From the NCBI GenBank assembly GCA_902588615.1, contig CACIPV010000007.1, positions 1 through 55,754 on the forward strand: 55,754 bases of DNA. Reading direction: 5' to 3'. A model generated the notes under the pieces. It made no database searches. It saw only the letters and a list, made by a program, of their open reading frames with translations, and had not been told where the DNA came from. The DNA comes from an uncultured Alphaproteobacteria bacterium (GTDB lineage: Bacteria; Pseudomonadota; Alphaproteobacteria; HIMB59). The position numbers and the translations under genes are program-made. Shown here one piece after another: positions 1 through 7,829 of the stretch (position 1 is its first letter; every line of letters starts with the position of its first letter).

Positions 1-764
1 CAAGTAGAAAAGAAAAAAAGAAATCAATTGATGACCTTGTTTTCAAAACATCTGAAACTTTGAAAATAACAGAACTACTTGATAGGAAGCCAGGTCAACT
101 ATCTGGTGGTCAAAGACAAAGAGCGGCACTAGGAAGAGCGATGGTAAGAGAACCAGTCGCATTCTTAATGGATGAACCTTTATCAAATCTTGATGCTGCA
201 TTAAGAGTTCATATGAGATCTGAACTATCTGAGCTCCATAATTCTTTAAAGACCACTTTCATTTATGTGACGCATGATCAAGCTGAAGCACTTACAATGT
301 CAACTCGAATGGCGGTAATGATTGATGGGGAACTTTTGCAACTTGATACTCCAAGTGAGGTTTATAATAATCCATCATCTTTAAGAGTTGCAGAATTTGT
401 TGGCAGCCCAAAGATTAACACATTTGCTGCTCAGATTAGCTCTGATGGTTCTGTTGAATTTATGGGTATTAAGCTTGAAAGAAAATTTAATACTAATAGT
501 CAAAAAGCTTTAGTTGCTGTGAGACCAGAACATTTAGAAATTACAAAAGACTCAAACAAACCTGCATTTGAGGCTACAGTTTCATACCGAGAAAACCTTG
601 GTTCTGATATATTTTACCATGTTCAAGTTGATCAATCTGAATCTAAAATCATAGTCAGAGGCTCACCACAAGCTGGACTGATCTCAAATGGGGAAACAGT
701 TAGAATATGTCCTTCTCATGCAGAGGCTATGCTTTTTGAAACATCCGGTGAGCGTATCCGATAA
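1..764 (+). CDS. Sugar ABC transporter ATP-binding protein (UgpC/MalK type), 5' truncated
   Basis: This is the C-terminal part of a CUT1-family ATPase that powers sugar uptake. The frame is open to the left window edge, so the TTG at 60 is internal and the Walker A half lies outside. Visible are the signature LSGGQRQR (about 21 residues after that TTG), Walker B ending in MDEP, the D-loop SNLDAALR, the switch His in YVTHDQAEA, and a C-terminal TOBE-type regulatory domain containing the GSPK and VRPEHL blocks. The stop is followed after 2 nt by the first permease, so it belongs to the transporter encoded at 767-2618. The substrate cannot be told from the sequence; the binding protein must lie upstream. 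Confidence 0.9.
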   Translation, partial: SRKEKKKSIDDLVFKTSETLKITELLDRKPGQLSGGQRQRAALGRAMVREPVAFLMDEPLSNLDAALRVHMRSELSELHNSLKTTFIYVTHDQAEALTMSTRMAVMIDGELLQLDTPSEVYNNPSSLRVAEFVGSPKINTFAAQISSDGSVEFMGIKLERKFNTNSQKALVAVRPEHLEITKDSNKPAFEATVSYRENLGSDIFYHVQVDQSESKIIVRGSPQAGLISNGETVRICPSHAEAMLFETSGERIR

Positions 765-766
765 AT

Positions 767-1723
767 ATGCACCACTCTAAAGCACATATTTGGTTTGTTT
801 GGCCTGCAATCATACTAATGATTGTCATATTAATACTTCCAATTTTTTTAGCCGGAGGTATCTCATTTACTAATTACAATCTTGGGAATTCTAGTTTCGA
901 ATGGGTAGGTACGGAGAATTATGAAAAAATGTTCTCCAGAAAAACTTATATAAAAATGATTATATCAACGGCAACTTACGTGTTAATCGTTGTCCCTGTT
1001 TCAGTGGTATTAGGTTTAGTTGCAGCCATTATGCTCAACTCTCTTCGATTTGGAGCTGATATTTATAAAACAATTTTCTTTCTTCCAGTGATGGCTACTT
1101 TATTGGCAATGGCTATTGCTTGGGAATTTACTCTTCATCCAACTCTTGGAATAATTAATTCTTTTCTTGCCAATGGATGCGGAGGTATTAGAGAATTTAT
1201 TTTAGGTTTTCATTGGCTACCGTGGGTTAGTTCCGAGGACAGTTGGTACAGTGTTGCTTGTGCTAACAACATGGATTTCCCATATTGGCTCAAAGATAAA
1301 AAAACAGCGATTTGGACAATTTGTTTTATTGGAGTATGGCAAGCCTTTGGATTTAATATGGTGTTATACTTAGCTGGTTTAACAAGCATACCAAGAGAGT
1401 TGTATCATGCTGCAGAAATGGATGGCGCTCAGTCAACTTGGGAACAATTTAAACTTGTAACTTGGCCAATGTTAGGTCCTACAACTCTTTTTGTGGTTAC
1501 CATAACGACAATAAGGTCATTTCAAGTATTCGATACAATTGAAATTCTTACAAAAGGCGGTCCTGCTAAAACAACGTATGTAATGATGTACGCAATTTTT
1601 GAAAAAGCAATTCAACAAAATATTACAAGTATTGGTGCAGCGATTACTGTTGTTTTTATAATCTTTATAATCTTGCTAACATTCTTCCAAAGATATGTGA
1701 TTGAGAAAAGGGTACATTACTAA
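767..1723 (+). CDS. Sugar ABC transporter permease, MalF/UgpA type
   Basis: Inner-membrane subunit of a CUT1 carbohydrate importer (318 aa). It has about six hydrophobic segments and the cytoplasmic EAA loop (AAEMDGAQSTWEQFKLVTWP) that docks on the ATPase. Between transmembrane segments it carries an unusually long periplasmic stretch, about residues 130-180, with two cysteines (NGCGG and VACANN), longer than in typical UgpA or LacF. It starts 2 nt after the ATPase and is followed by the second permease. Substrate unknown. Confidence 0.9.
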   Translation: MHHSKAHIWFVWPAIILMIVILILPIFLAGGISFTNYNLGNSSFEWVGTENYEKMFSRKTYIKMIISTATYVLIVVPVSVVLGLVAAIMLNSLRFGADIYKTIFFLPVMATLLAMAIAWEFTLHPTLGIINSFLANGCGGIREFILGFHWLPWVSSEDSWYSVACANNMDFPYWLKDKKTAIWTICFIGVWQAFGFNMVLYLAGLTSIPRELYHAAEMDGAQSTWEQFKLVTWPMLGPTTLFVVTITTIRSFQVFDTIEILTKGGPAKTTYVMMYAIFEKAIQQNITSIGAAITVVFIIFIILLTFFQRYVIEKRVHY

Positions 1724-1724
1724 A

Positions 1725-2618
1725 ATGTTAGCTAGACATTATATTGGTGAGTCATGGAAGCACGGACTGCTCATTATTGGAGCATTAATTGTGTTAATCC
1801 CATTCTACATGATGGTTTCAATGTCACTTAAATCTCAACAAGAAATTCAGTCAATATCTGGAGGTTTAGTCGGAGCGCAGGAAATCCAAACTTTTCCAGT
1901 TTGTACTAAGCACGGATATACTGAAGAGGTATGCACAATGCGACCTTATAAATACAATTTCTGGTTTGCATTCAAAAAAGCTCCAATTCCAAGGTATTTA
2001 ATGAACGGTTTGATTGTGACTGTTTCAATCTTTTTAATACAAGTATTGATTGCACTTCCATGTTCTTATGCACTAGCCAAGCTCAGGTTTAAAGGCAGGG
2101 AATTTGTCTTTTCGATGGTTCTGTTCTGTTTATTAATACCTGTGCATGCAATCGCTTTACCGTTGTATGTCATGTTAGCAAAAGCTGGACTGGTGGATAC
2201 CTATGCAGCCTTAATAATACCGTGGACGATATCTGTGTTTGGAATTTTTCTAATGCGGCAATTCTTTATGACAGTACCAGATGAACTAATTGATGCTGCA
2301 AGGATGGATGGTATGGGAGAATATTCTATTGTTTGGAAAGTCATGCTTCCTGTAGCTATACCAGCGTTACTAGCTTTTGCAATTTTCTCAGTTGTTGCTC
2401 ACTGGAATGATTATTTTTGGCCTAGGATTGTTATCACAGGTAATCGTGATTTATTTACACCACCACTTGGTATTAGAGAATTTAGAGGCGGAATTGATAG
2501 TGATGAATTTGGACCTATGATGGCGTCGATTGTTACTGTTACAATTCCACTTATTGTGGCTTTCATAGTTGCTCAAAAAAGATTTGTTGAAGGTATCACT
2601 ATGACTGGAATGAAGTAA
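1725..2618 (+). CDS. Sugar ABC transporter permease, MalG/UgpE type
   Basis: Second CUT1 permease. I prefer the ATG at 1725, one nt after the previous stop and behind a purine-rich stretch; a TTG at 1701 would extend it. After the first membrane segment there is a periplasmic insertion with two cysteines (PVCTKHG, EEVCTMR), mirroring the cysteine-containing insertion in the partner permease. The EAA loop reads AARMDGMGEYSIVWKVMLP, and the end (F-V-E-G-I-T-M-T-G-M-K) is typical of the family. It is the last gene of the operon; the next gene converges and its end abuts this stop with no gap. Confidence 0.9.
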   Translation: MLARHYIGESWKHGLLIIGALIVLIPFYMMVSMSLKSQQEIQSISGGLVGAQEIQTFPVCTKHGYTEEVCTMRPYKYNFWFAFKKAPIPRYLMNGLIVTVSIFLIQVLIALPCSYALAKLRFKGREFVFSMVLFCLLIPVHAIALPLYVMLAKAGLVDTYAALIIPWTISVFGIFLMRQFFMTVPDELIDAARMDGMGEYSIVWKVMLPVAIPALLAFAIFSVVAHWNDYFWPRIVITGNRDLFTPPLGIREFRGGIDSDEFGPMMASIVTVTIPLIVAFIVAQKRFVEGITMTGMK

Positions 2619-2939
2619 TTATTTACCCAGAGCGTTTACCATTACAATACCAAGTATAATTAGACCACAACCAAGTATTCCAAATAAGTTTGGACTCTGA
2701 CCAAACTTAATTATACTTAATATGAACGTTCCAAAAATCACTAAACCAGCATAAGAGGCATAGGCAATTCCCATTGGTAAAAACTTCATTACCTTAGAAA
2801 TAAAAAAGACTGCGATTACTATGGAAATAGCACTTAGTGAAGTTGGTATGAATTTCTCGTATCCATTTGATATTTTAGCAAAATTATTTGAAAGTATCCC
2901 AAAGAAGACTGCAGCAGCTAAATAAAAATATCCAATCAA
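2619..2939 (-). CDS. Small four-helix membrane transporter, SMR (EmrE) superfamily, lacking the key Glu
   Basis: A 106-aa, four-transmembrane protein that lines up along its whole length with small multidrug resistance proteins. The second half of helix 2 and helix 3 (MGIAYASYAGLV) match the EmrE GIAYAIWSG block, and the C-terminus (IILGIVMVNAL) matches helix 4. In EmrE, Glu14 in helix 1 is the proton/substrate site; the aligned residue here is Gly14, and the conserved Trp of helix 3 is Tyr. It may be a non-antiporting SMR relative or an EamA-like half transporter. A TTG start lies 2 nt after the stop of the DddP-like gene, so it looks co-transcribed with it. Confidence 0.75.
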   Translation of the reverse strand: MIGYFYLAAAVFFGILSNNFAKISNGYEKFIPTSLSAISIVIAVFFISKVMKFLPMGIAYASYAGLVIFGTFILSIIKFGQSPNLFGILGCGLIILGIVMVNALGK

Positions 2940-2940
2940 T

Positions 2941-4227
2941 TTAGATATCTATCTCATAAGGAAATGAGCTTAGTTGCTCCAAGCCATCTTTGGTTACAAC
3001 GAACTGATCCTCAAGTTTAATTCCTTCTTTACCGCCAACTTCACCAATATAACTCTCTACACAGATAGTCATATTTTCCTCAAAATTGGCTGAGTAATCC
3101 GCATTGCTAAAATCTTTATTTGGGTAAGCAACAAGTGGCCATTCATCACAAAGACCGACACCATGAATAATGCATGGATAATGATTATCGTAGCAATTAT
3201 CAGGCAATTTCCAGGATTTTTCTGCAAATTCTCTAAAATTTAAACCAGCTTTAATCAGAGATTTGTTATGATTAATATGCTCTAAAGACATTGAGTAAAG
3301 CCTTTTTTGTTCATCATTTAGACGATTGCCCTCAACAAAGGTTCGAGAGATATCAGCACAGTAACCGTACGGTCCAACCATATCTGTGTCAAAAGCAACT
3401 AAATCTCCAGACTCAATGACTCTGTTACTGCATTCTTGAAGCCAAGGATTTGTTCGTGGTCCAGATACTAAAAGACGAGTCTCAAACCATTCCCCACCAT
3501 TTTCAATATTGACTTTATGCATGTATGACCAAAGTTCTTCTTCTGTCATACCTGCCTGAAGTTTGTCTCTCATTAGCCACATTCCCTTTTCAGCAGTCTC
3601 AATAGAAGCTTTCATGCAAATTAACTCATCATCAGATTTAATAGATCTTGCAAGCTCAATATACTTTTGGGCGTTCACTAGTTTAACATTAAACTGTTTA
3701 AGTAACATTTGTATTCCAACTGGATCGGAAACATCTATTGCAAGGCAATTATTATCAGGTGAATGCTCTCTCATTAAATCTTGAACAGTGCCAGCCCATT
3801 TTTTTGCATTTTTATCAACAAAATTATTTGCTGAAAAAAAATCCCAACTATCAACTGCTCGAATATCATCAATCGTGCATAAATGTTCTGAGAGATGCTC
3901 GCTCTTTGGATAATCAAATAGTATTACTTTTCCCTCTGCAGAAATAAATACGAATCGCACGAGTTCATGCATTGTAAATAAACTCATATTTCTACTGTCG
4001 GTTGCATACCTTATATTGATCGGATCAAATAATATGCAAGCACCAACATTATTTAATCGTAGTTGCTCTAAAACTCTATTGAGTCGATACATACGTAAAC
4101 GGTCGAAGTCTATTTTTTCTTCGTAGAGCCTAGGTTTATAAACTTGATTTTCAAAATTTTGGTTAATTGTTTCGAAAAACTTTGGGCCAATTTTACGGCC
4201 TGCAAATTTACTTGTAAAATTACTCAT
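2941..4227 (-). CDS. dddP: DddP-like DMSP lyase (M24 metallopeptidase fold)
   Basis: A 428-aa protein of the pita-bread (M24) fold most like DddP, which cleaves dimethylsulfoniopropionate to DMS and acrylate. The diagnostic blocks are present: NIRYATDSRNM, GGEWFETRLLVSGPRTNPW, AFDTDMVGPYG, HGVGLCDEWPLVAYP. The metal ligands known from Ruegeria DddP map to D280, D282, D292, H355, E391 and E406, and the proposed catalytic Asp maps to D361 (six residues after the His), all with constant offset. The start at 4227 overlaps the upstream stop by 8 nt; an ATA/ATG-rich extension to 4257 is less likely. Other M24 enzymes such as ectoine hydrolases are related, but the residue match favours DddP. Confidence 0.75.
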   Translation of the reverse strand: MSNFTSKFAGRKIGPKFFETINQNFENQVYKPRLYEEKIDFDRLRMYRLNRVLEQLRLNNVGACILFDPINIRYATDSRNMSLFTMHELVRFVFISAEGKVILFDYPKSEHLSEHLCTIDDIRAVDSWDFFSANNFVDKNAKKWAGTVQDLMREHSPDNNCLAIDVSDPVGIQMLLKQFNVKLVNAQKYIELARSIKSDDELICMKASIETAEKGMWLMRDKLQAGMTEEELWSYMHKVNIENGGEWFETRLLVSGPRTNPWLQECSNRVIESGDLVAFDTDMVGPYGYCADISRTFVEGNRLNDEQKRLYSMSLEHINHNKSLIKAGLNFREFAEKSWKLPDNCYDNHYPCIIHGVGLCDEWPLVAYPNKDFSNADYSANFEENMTICVESYIGEVGGKEGIKLEDQFVVTKDGLEQLSSFPYEIDI

Positions 4228-5332
4228 CCAAATGACTTTTAAAATTATTCTTTTCAAACCTTAAAAGATGATCACTAAATTGCAATTTAAGTTTTTTTGC
4301 ACTATTGCTAATTTTATCAAGAAAATTAATACTTATTTTAATACTTTTTTGTTCATTTTCGGATATTTGACCAACATAGGTGATAGCATTCCATAATCCA
4401 AGAGAGTTCATCGGGGAAAATTTTTTCTTAGAGGATAACGATAGGTTTATAAATGAAAATAAAAATGAAGATGCGGATACTTTAAATTTTTTTCTAAAAT
4501 GAGGTATTTTTTTATTCAGGCTTTCTACAAATTTTTTGGGATCACTAAATTGATAGGGATTAATCTTTGGAAAGAATAATTTGAGAAGCTTTTTTGAAAA
4601 ATCATTTCCGGATGAATAAATAAAAAATAGCTGACCTTTTACATCTAACATTTTTAATAATGGAATAAGTACTAGCTTAAGTGTTCTGTCGTAAGGAGAT
4701 CTTAGCCTGAAAGCTTGCGATGCAATTATATAGTCGTAAAACTTTGGAATACTCTCTAACTTACTTGGTATCAAATGCTTTAATGCAATTTTTTGATCCC
4801 TCCTGTAAATAACCATCAGTGTCTTTTGCCTCGGTCTCAATATGGTTGAAGAAATATCTTCTTTTATATCCCAATTTTTTCTTATAACCTCACCCATATT
4901 CATGAGTTGCTGATTGAAACTAAAACTTGAATTTCCAACTAATTCTTTTTTTATTAACTTACAATCTGTGAAACGATTATCATTAATTTCTCTGTAGGAT
5001 GCATTAGTTATACAGAAAACTAAATTCTTATGTTCAAAAAATCTATAACCAAGATAATTTAGAAGACTGTTAATATCATCGATACTAATTTCTTTTCCAA
5101 CAACTATAATTGGATCTTCAGGAAATTTGTCATGAACAGCCGATAGCAATGTGCAGATGACTGAGCCATCTCCTGTCCCAGCATCAAAAATTCTAAACGC
5201 ATCCTTAGTAATTTTAGAATTTTTTAAATACTTCGCTAATTGAAAAGCTATTCGACTTTTTTCGTTGGTAGAATTTACAAATGATAAATATTTATCTCTT
5301 GAATCAAAAAAATCTGACTTTTTTGCACCCAC
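4220..5332 (-). CDS. SAM-dependent methyltransferase-like protein
   Basis: A 370-aa cytosolic protein, GTG start. Residues 49-57 (FDAGTGDGS) form a class I SAM-binding loop (motif I). A later YDYIIASQAFR segment followed by a hydrophobic strand (KGQLFFIYSSG) resembles motifs IV to VI of Rossmann methyltransferases. The C-terminal third is lysine and phenylalanine rich with no domain I recognise. It overlaps the DddP-like gene by 8 nt (shared ATGAGTAA), which implies translational coupling and a linked role. The substrate is not apparent. Confidence 0.65.
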   Translation of the reverse strand: MGAKKSDFFDSRDKYLSFVNSTNEKSRIAFQLAKYLKNSKITKDAFRIFDAGTGDGSVICTLLSAVHDKFPEDPIIVVGKEISIDDINSLLNYLGYRFFEHKNLVFCITNASYREINDNRFTDCKLIKKELVGNSSFSFNQQLMNMGEVIRKNWDIKEDISSTILRPRQKTLMVIYRRDQKIALKHLIPSKLESIPKFYDYIIASQAFRLRSPYDRTLKLVLIPLLKMLDVKGQLFFIYSSGNDFSKKLLKLFFPKINPYQFSDPKKFVESLNKKIPHFRKKFKVSASSFLFSFINLSLSSKKKFSPMNSLGLWNAITYVGQISENEQKSIKISINFLDKISNSAKKLKLQFSDHLLRFEKNNFKSHLDE

Positions 5333-5408
5333 CTTATTTCTCCTAGTTTTTTTTTAAACTAGAAATGCATTGATTACCATAATAGAGTTAACTGGTTAGA
5401 TTATAAAT

Positions 5409-5501
5409 ATGACTTTAGAAACCTCGCTTTTATTGGGTATATTTGGCGCAGTTTTAGCAATAGCGATAATGGTTTTTGATATTTACAAAAGAAACAAATA
5501 A
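5409..5501 (+). CDS. Possible 30-residue single-span membrane peptide
   Basis: ATG to TAA encodes a 30-aa peptide with a polar N-terminus (MTLETS), a hydrophobic span of about 17 residues (LLLGIFGAVLAIAIMVF) and a basic tail (IYKRNK), the usual shape of tiny inner-membrane proteins. It sits alone in the gap between a divergent operon and the FNR gene. No strong ribosome binding site is visible (TTATAAAT precedes it), so expression is uncertain. Confidence 0.4.
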   Translation: MTLETSLLLGIFGAVLAIAIMVFDIYKRNK

Positions 5502-5536
5502 TCTAACTCAAGTAACATTTATTATAATAATAAGAC

Positions 5537-6571
5537 ATGACCAATATTATTAAATCAGGCGGAAGCCACGAAACAGACGTTGTTATTATAGGCGCTGGTC
5601 CATGTGGTCTGTTTCAAGTCTTTGAATTGGGTCTTTTAGATATGAAGGCTCATTTAATCGACAACCTTGATAAAATAGGAGGGCAGTGCGCAGAATTATA
5701 TCCTGATAAAAATTTATATGATATTCCAAGTAGGCCTGCTATCACAGGCCAAGAACTAACTGATGATTTAATAAAACAAGCTGAGCCTTTCAATCCCTCT
5801 TATCATCTCAATCAATTAACTTCTAAAATATCTTTAAATGATAATGATATTTTAGTTGAAACCGATAAGGGCACATCCATTAAATGCAAGTCTTTAGTGA
5901 TTGCAGCGGGCGCTGGTAGTTTTGTTCCAAGAAAGCTTCCTGCAGAGGGCTCTCAGGAGCTAGAAAATAAAAATATTTTTTACTCTGTTAAAAAAAGATC
6001 TGATTTTCAAGATAAGAATATTTTAATAATTGGCGGTGGTGACTCTGCGCTTGATTATGTTATGGGATTTCAAGGAATAGCCAAAAAAGTTTCTTTGGTC
6101 CACAGAAGAAAAGAATTTAAAGGAGTTCAAGACTCTGTAAATAAAGTTATGTCTTTAGTTGATAAAGGCGATGTTAACTTCAACATGGGAAGTTTAAAAA
6201 AGGTTGAAAAAAATGATAACGGTAAAGTCTTAGTGACACTTGATGATGAGACAACACTAAGTGATATTGACGCAATTTTTCCGTTTTTTGGATTAAAAAT
6301 AGAGTTAGGCCCAATAGCAGATTGGGGCTTAAATTTAGAAAAAAATTTAATATCAGTGAATACTGAGAATTTTGAAACTTCTGTTCCAAGAGTTTTTGCT
6401 GTTGGAGATATTTGTATTTATCCTGGTAAATTAAAGTTAATTTTAAGTGGCTTTCATGAAGCAGCTCTTGCAGCAAAAAAAATGTTTGAATATTGCCATA
6501 GTGATAAAAAATATGTGTTTAGATACACTACCTCTTCTAGTGACTTACAAAAAAAACTTGGCGTAAAATAA
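5537..6571 (+). CDS. Ferredoxin/flavodoxin--NADP reductase, thioredoxin reductase-like
   Basis: A 344-aa FAD- and NADPH-binding oxidoreductase that exchanges electrons between NADPH and ferredoxin or flavodoxin. The N-terminal FAD motif is VVIIGAGPCG, followed by the family block GGQCAELYPDKNLYDIPS. A second Rossmann motif, ILIIGGGDSALDY, binds NADP, and VFAVGDICIYPGKLKLI is the C-terminal FAD contact. There is no CxxC redox pair, which separates it from true thioredoxin reductase. It is convergent with the AcoR-like gene, ends abutting. Confidence 0.9.
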   Translation: MTNIIKSGGSHETDVVIIGAGPCGLFQVFELGLLDMKAHLIDNLDKIGGQCAELYPDKNLYDIPSRPAITGQELTDDLIKQAEPFNPSYHLNQLTSKISLNDNDILVETDKGTSIKCKSLVIAAGAGSFVPRKLPAEGSQELENKNIFYSVKKRSDFQDKNILIIGGGDSALDYVMGFQGIAKKVSLVHRRKEFKGVQDSVNKVMSLVDKGDVNFNMGSLKKVEKNDNGKVLVTLDDETTLSDIDAIFPFFGLKIELGPIADWGLNLEKNLISVNTENFETSVPRVFAVGDICIYPGKLKLILSGFHEAALAAKKMFEYCHSDKKYVFRYTTSSSDLQKKLGVK

Positions 6572-7666
6572 CTAAGATAAATGCTTATAAACAGTCGTTC
6601 TCGAGATATTTAAAGTTCTTGAAACACTGCTAACTTTTTCGCCAGTTTGCTTATATGTTTTTTGAATAAGGATACACTGCTTTTCTTTAATTGCAGATCC
6701 TTCGCAATTAACACAAGGCTTATATGGCTGTTTTAAATTATTATTTACCCTATTATAATTTGATACTTGTCTTTGAAATAGCTTGATAAAAAGACTTGAC
6801 CCCAACCAATCTTTTACTTTTAAAACTTTATCTAAATTTAAATCATAAGCAATTTTATGATATGGAGTAGTAAAGATATTAAAAAAATCATTAGTTGTAT
6901 CTTTAAAAATACCACTTAGCATAACTCTTGCGTTAGAATTTACTCCTTCTATTTCTCCATCATCATTAACAGCAATCAAACCTATACTATTTGTATTCAG
7001 GTATTCGCTTCTTGGGTGAAAAGAGTAAATGTTAGTGTGCTGAAATGAATTTAAAAATAATTTCTGTTCTACAGATTTTGCAGATAGTTTAACAAGAGCC
7101 AAAGTATGATCTTGTCTAGATGATGTGTCAGTTGAAGCGTCTATAATACCAACAATATTTTGGTTATGGTCAAAAATTGGACTTGCAAAACAGGAAAGGT
7201 GACAATGTTCATTAAAAAAATGTTCACCTCCAGCAACTATTGATGCAGACTTTGTTTTAAGTGTTAATCCTAATCCATTCGTTCCTCTATACTCTTCTTT
7301 CCAAACTGAGCCAGGTATCACAACCTTTCTTGCTTTACTATTATAAAATTCATTATCATAGAGTGTGTCGAGAACAACTCCCTCGTTGTTCGCAAAAGCA
7401 ACCATAAAGTTTGTTCCAGCAATTTGAGAATGAAGAAGTTCTAATTCTGGTAAAATAAAACCTCTGATATCATTATACTCATCTTGGAGTTCATTTAATT
7501 TTGATGAACTTATTACACTTTCAATAGAGTTTCTCTCAGGACTTAAACCATTTTCAAAACATCTTATCCAACTATCAACAATTTTTTTATCTGTAAAATT
7601 TAAGGATATGTTTCTATCCTTTTCCAAAAGACGAGTCCTTTCAATTAACTGTCTGTAAGATTGCAT
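6572..7666 (-). CDS. AcoR-like transcriptional regulator without the AAA+ domain
   Basis: A 364-aa regulator. Its N-terminal region matches the sensory part of AcoR-type activators (SWIRCFENGLSPE; a GAF-like core with YRGTNGLGLTLKT and HFFNEHCHLSCFASPI; then a PAS-like segment around residues 220-300). It ends in a Fis-type helix-turn-helix (VSSVSRTLNISRTTVYKHLS). The central sigma-54-interacting ATPase of AcoR is missing, so it must act with ordinary sigma-70 polymerase or as a repressor. Four cysteines in the linker (PCVNCEGS, KQCILI) could bind metal. It is divergent from the alcohol dehydrogenase gene, its likely target. Confidence 0.8.
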   Translation of the reverse strand: MQSYRQLIERTRLLEKDRNISLNFTDKKIVDSWIRCFENGLSPERNSIESVISSSKLNELQDEYNDIRGFILPELELLHSQIAGTNFMVAFANNEGVVLDTLYDNEFYNSKARKVVIPGSVWKEEYRGTNGLGLTLKTKSASIVAGGEHFFNEHCHLSCFASPIFDHNQNIVGIIDASTDTSSRQDHTLALVKLSAKSVEQKLFLNSFQHTNIYSFHPRSEYLNTNSIGLIAVNDDGEIEGVNSNARVMLSGIFKDTTNDFFNIFTTPYHKIAYDLNLDKVLKVKDWLGSSLFIKLFQRQVSNYNRVNNNLKQPYKPCVNCEGSAIKEKQCILIQKTYKQTGEKVSSVSRTLNISRTTVYKHLS

Positions 7667-7709
7667 TTTTGAAAATTAGCAATTTCATAAAATTATTACA
7701 ACTTCTAAG

Positions 7710-7730
7710 ATTGTTCAAAAAATGAACAAT
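7710..7730. promoter_or_regulatory. Perfect inverted repeat, candidate operator of the AcoR-like regulator
   Basis: ATTGTTCA, five A, TGAACAAT: two 8-bp arms in perfect inverted symmetry between the divergent regulator and alcohol dehydrogenase genes. A further half-site (TGAACATT) lies near 7772. The site is 44 nt upstream of the regulator start and about 100 nt upstream of the dehydrogenase start, a good position to control either. Symmetry and place are seen; binding is inferred. Confidence 0.5.
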
Positions 7731-7829
7731 TTTTTGATTTTTTTCTGTTAAACAAGAGTATGCATCAATTTTGAACATTGGATCTGTGGACTTTTTATAG
7801 TTAAATAAATGTAATTTTGGGAGGAATTG

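Noticed and set aside
60-62. TTG as the true start of the first ATPase gene
   Set aside because: The frame is open to the window edge and reads like the helix before the LSGGQ signature; the Walker A half must lie upstream.
3563-3947. Plus-strand open frames inside the DddP-like gene
   Set aside because: They lie antisense to a well-conserved enzyme, lack ribosome sites and resemble no family.
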